Assembly: GCA_051881775.1 (NCBI GenBank)
Contig: JBJEQN010000077.1
Span: forward strand, 1-49,261
Direction: 5' to 3'
DNA: 49,261 nt
From: UMGS363 sp051881775
Lineage (GTDB): Bacteria > Bacillota > Clostridia > Oscillospirales > Ruminococcaceae
The notes under the pieces are model-generated. The model made no database searches. It was not told the DNA's origin and saw nothing but the letters and a program-made list of their open reading frames with translations. Both the position numbers and the translations under genes were made by a program. Positions 49,214 through 49,261 of this stretch are shown here, piece after piece (the stretch's first letter is position 1; each line of letters starts with the position of its first letter).

Positions 49214-49261
49214 TTTGCCCCGAATGGGCAGTAACTCGGTGGTGAAAGTCCACTACAGACT
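49214..49261 (+). other. Possible 5' end of a group II intron, cut by window edge
   Basis: Just after the terminator T run come a small hairpin TGCCC (49216-49220)/GGGCA (49226-49230), the sequence GTAACTCGGTGG, and a second hairpin GTGG (49239-49242)/CCAC (49250-49253) with the loop TGAAAGT. The motif 'GGTGGTGAAAGTCCACTAC' is like domain I of bacterial group II introns as I know them. Introns of class C insert right after intrinsic terminators, which fits. Only 48 bases are seen, so this is a guess. Confidence 0.45.

Overview
The window looks like a chromosomal segment of a motile, spore-forming member of the Clostridia, most like Ruminococcus and relatives (Oscillospiraceae). The reasons are the Gram-positive style gene order, strong Shine-Dalgarno sites, sporulation genes (spoVS with ymdB, a YaaL-like gene with bofA), a late flagellar operon of Bacillus/Clostridium type (flgM-flgN-flgK-flgL-DUF6470-fliW-csrA-fliD-fliS), and a plant- and mucin-glycan hydrolase repertoire typical of gut Firmicutes. 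The organism assignment is inference; no rRNA or species marker is present.

Layout. 1-67: a partial tRNA-Arg(CCG) on the minus strand. 128-294: two adjacent, inverted three-hairpin 'cloverleaf' palindromic elements. 314-8258: the late flagellar operon, minus strand, preceded by a textbook sigma-28 promoter at 8338-8364. 8604-12145: a GH59-type lipoprotein divergent from an AraC regulator. 12286-13435: spoVS and ymdB. 13679-19114: single genes (radical SAM protein, epimerase, alanine racemase, SLOG protein, LCP-like protein, DUF378 protein). 19162-20472: a PAS-PAS-GGDEF protein. 20714-25393: a GH32 and GH2 hydrolase operon. 25563-25700: an isolated 45-residue small gene with a strong ribosome-binding site. 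25823-27513: a minus-strand cluster of YaaL-like, BofA and three uncharacterised small proteins. 27811-30849: a phosphoesterase, an SGNH lipoprotein and a GH3 lipoprotein. 30850-31744: about 0.9 kb of gene-free DNA packed with palindromic modules. 31745-32953: a flavodiiron protein. 33143-38150: the chemotaxis operon cheA-cheW-cheR-cheB. 38499-40890: a FliK-like protein and a small FlhB-C-like protein, divergent from cheA. 41100-44218: an XRE regulator, then an ECF sigma factor with a membrane-anchored beta-propeller protein. 44219-44834: a second palindrome-rich gap. 44835-48393: a PutP symporter, RsmE and a membrane GGDEF protein. 48756-49163: a Nudix hydrolase. The last about 50 bases may be the 5' end of a group II intron placed just after the Nudix terminator.

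How the genes work together. FlgM holds sigma-28 in check until the hook is complete; the operon that encodes it starts from a sigma-28 promoter, so it is a feedback loop. FlgN, FliS and the last ORF are chaperone-type proteins for FlgK/FlgL, flagellin and perhaps FliD. FliW and CsrA couple flagellin level to translation. The che operon lacks cheY and receptors here, so those lie elsewhere. Two GGDEF proteins suggest cyclic-di-GMP input, though neither has an intact RxxD inhibitory site next to its active-site motif. The secreted hydrolases (GH59, GH3, SGNH lipoproteins) and the cytoplasmic GH32/GH2 pair point to oligosaccharide use.

The least ordinary content is non-coding. At least five families of intergenic palindromes recur within 49 kb, with shared modules in different orders and in both orientations. 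One copy supplies the C-terminal codons of the radical SAM gene, and another forms the leader and perhaps the start of the XRE gene. Other points of note are tandem P2-like domains in CheA and a three-fold internal repeat in the FliK-like protein.
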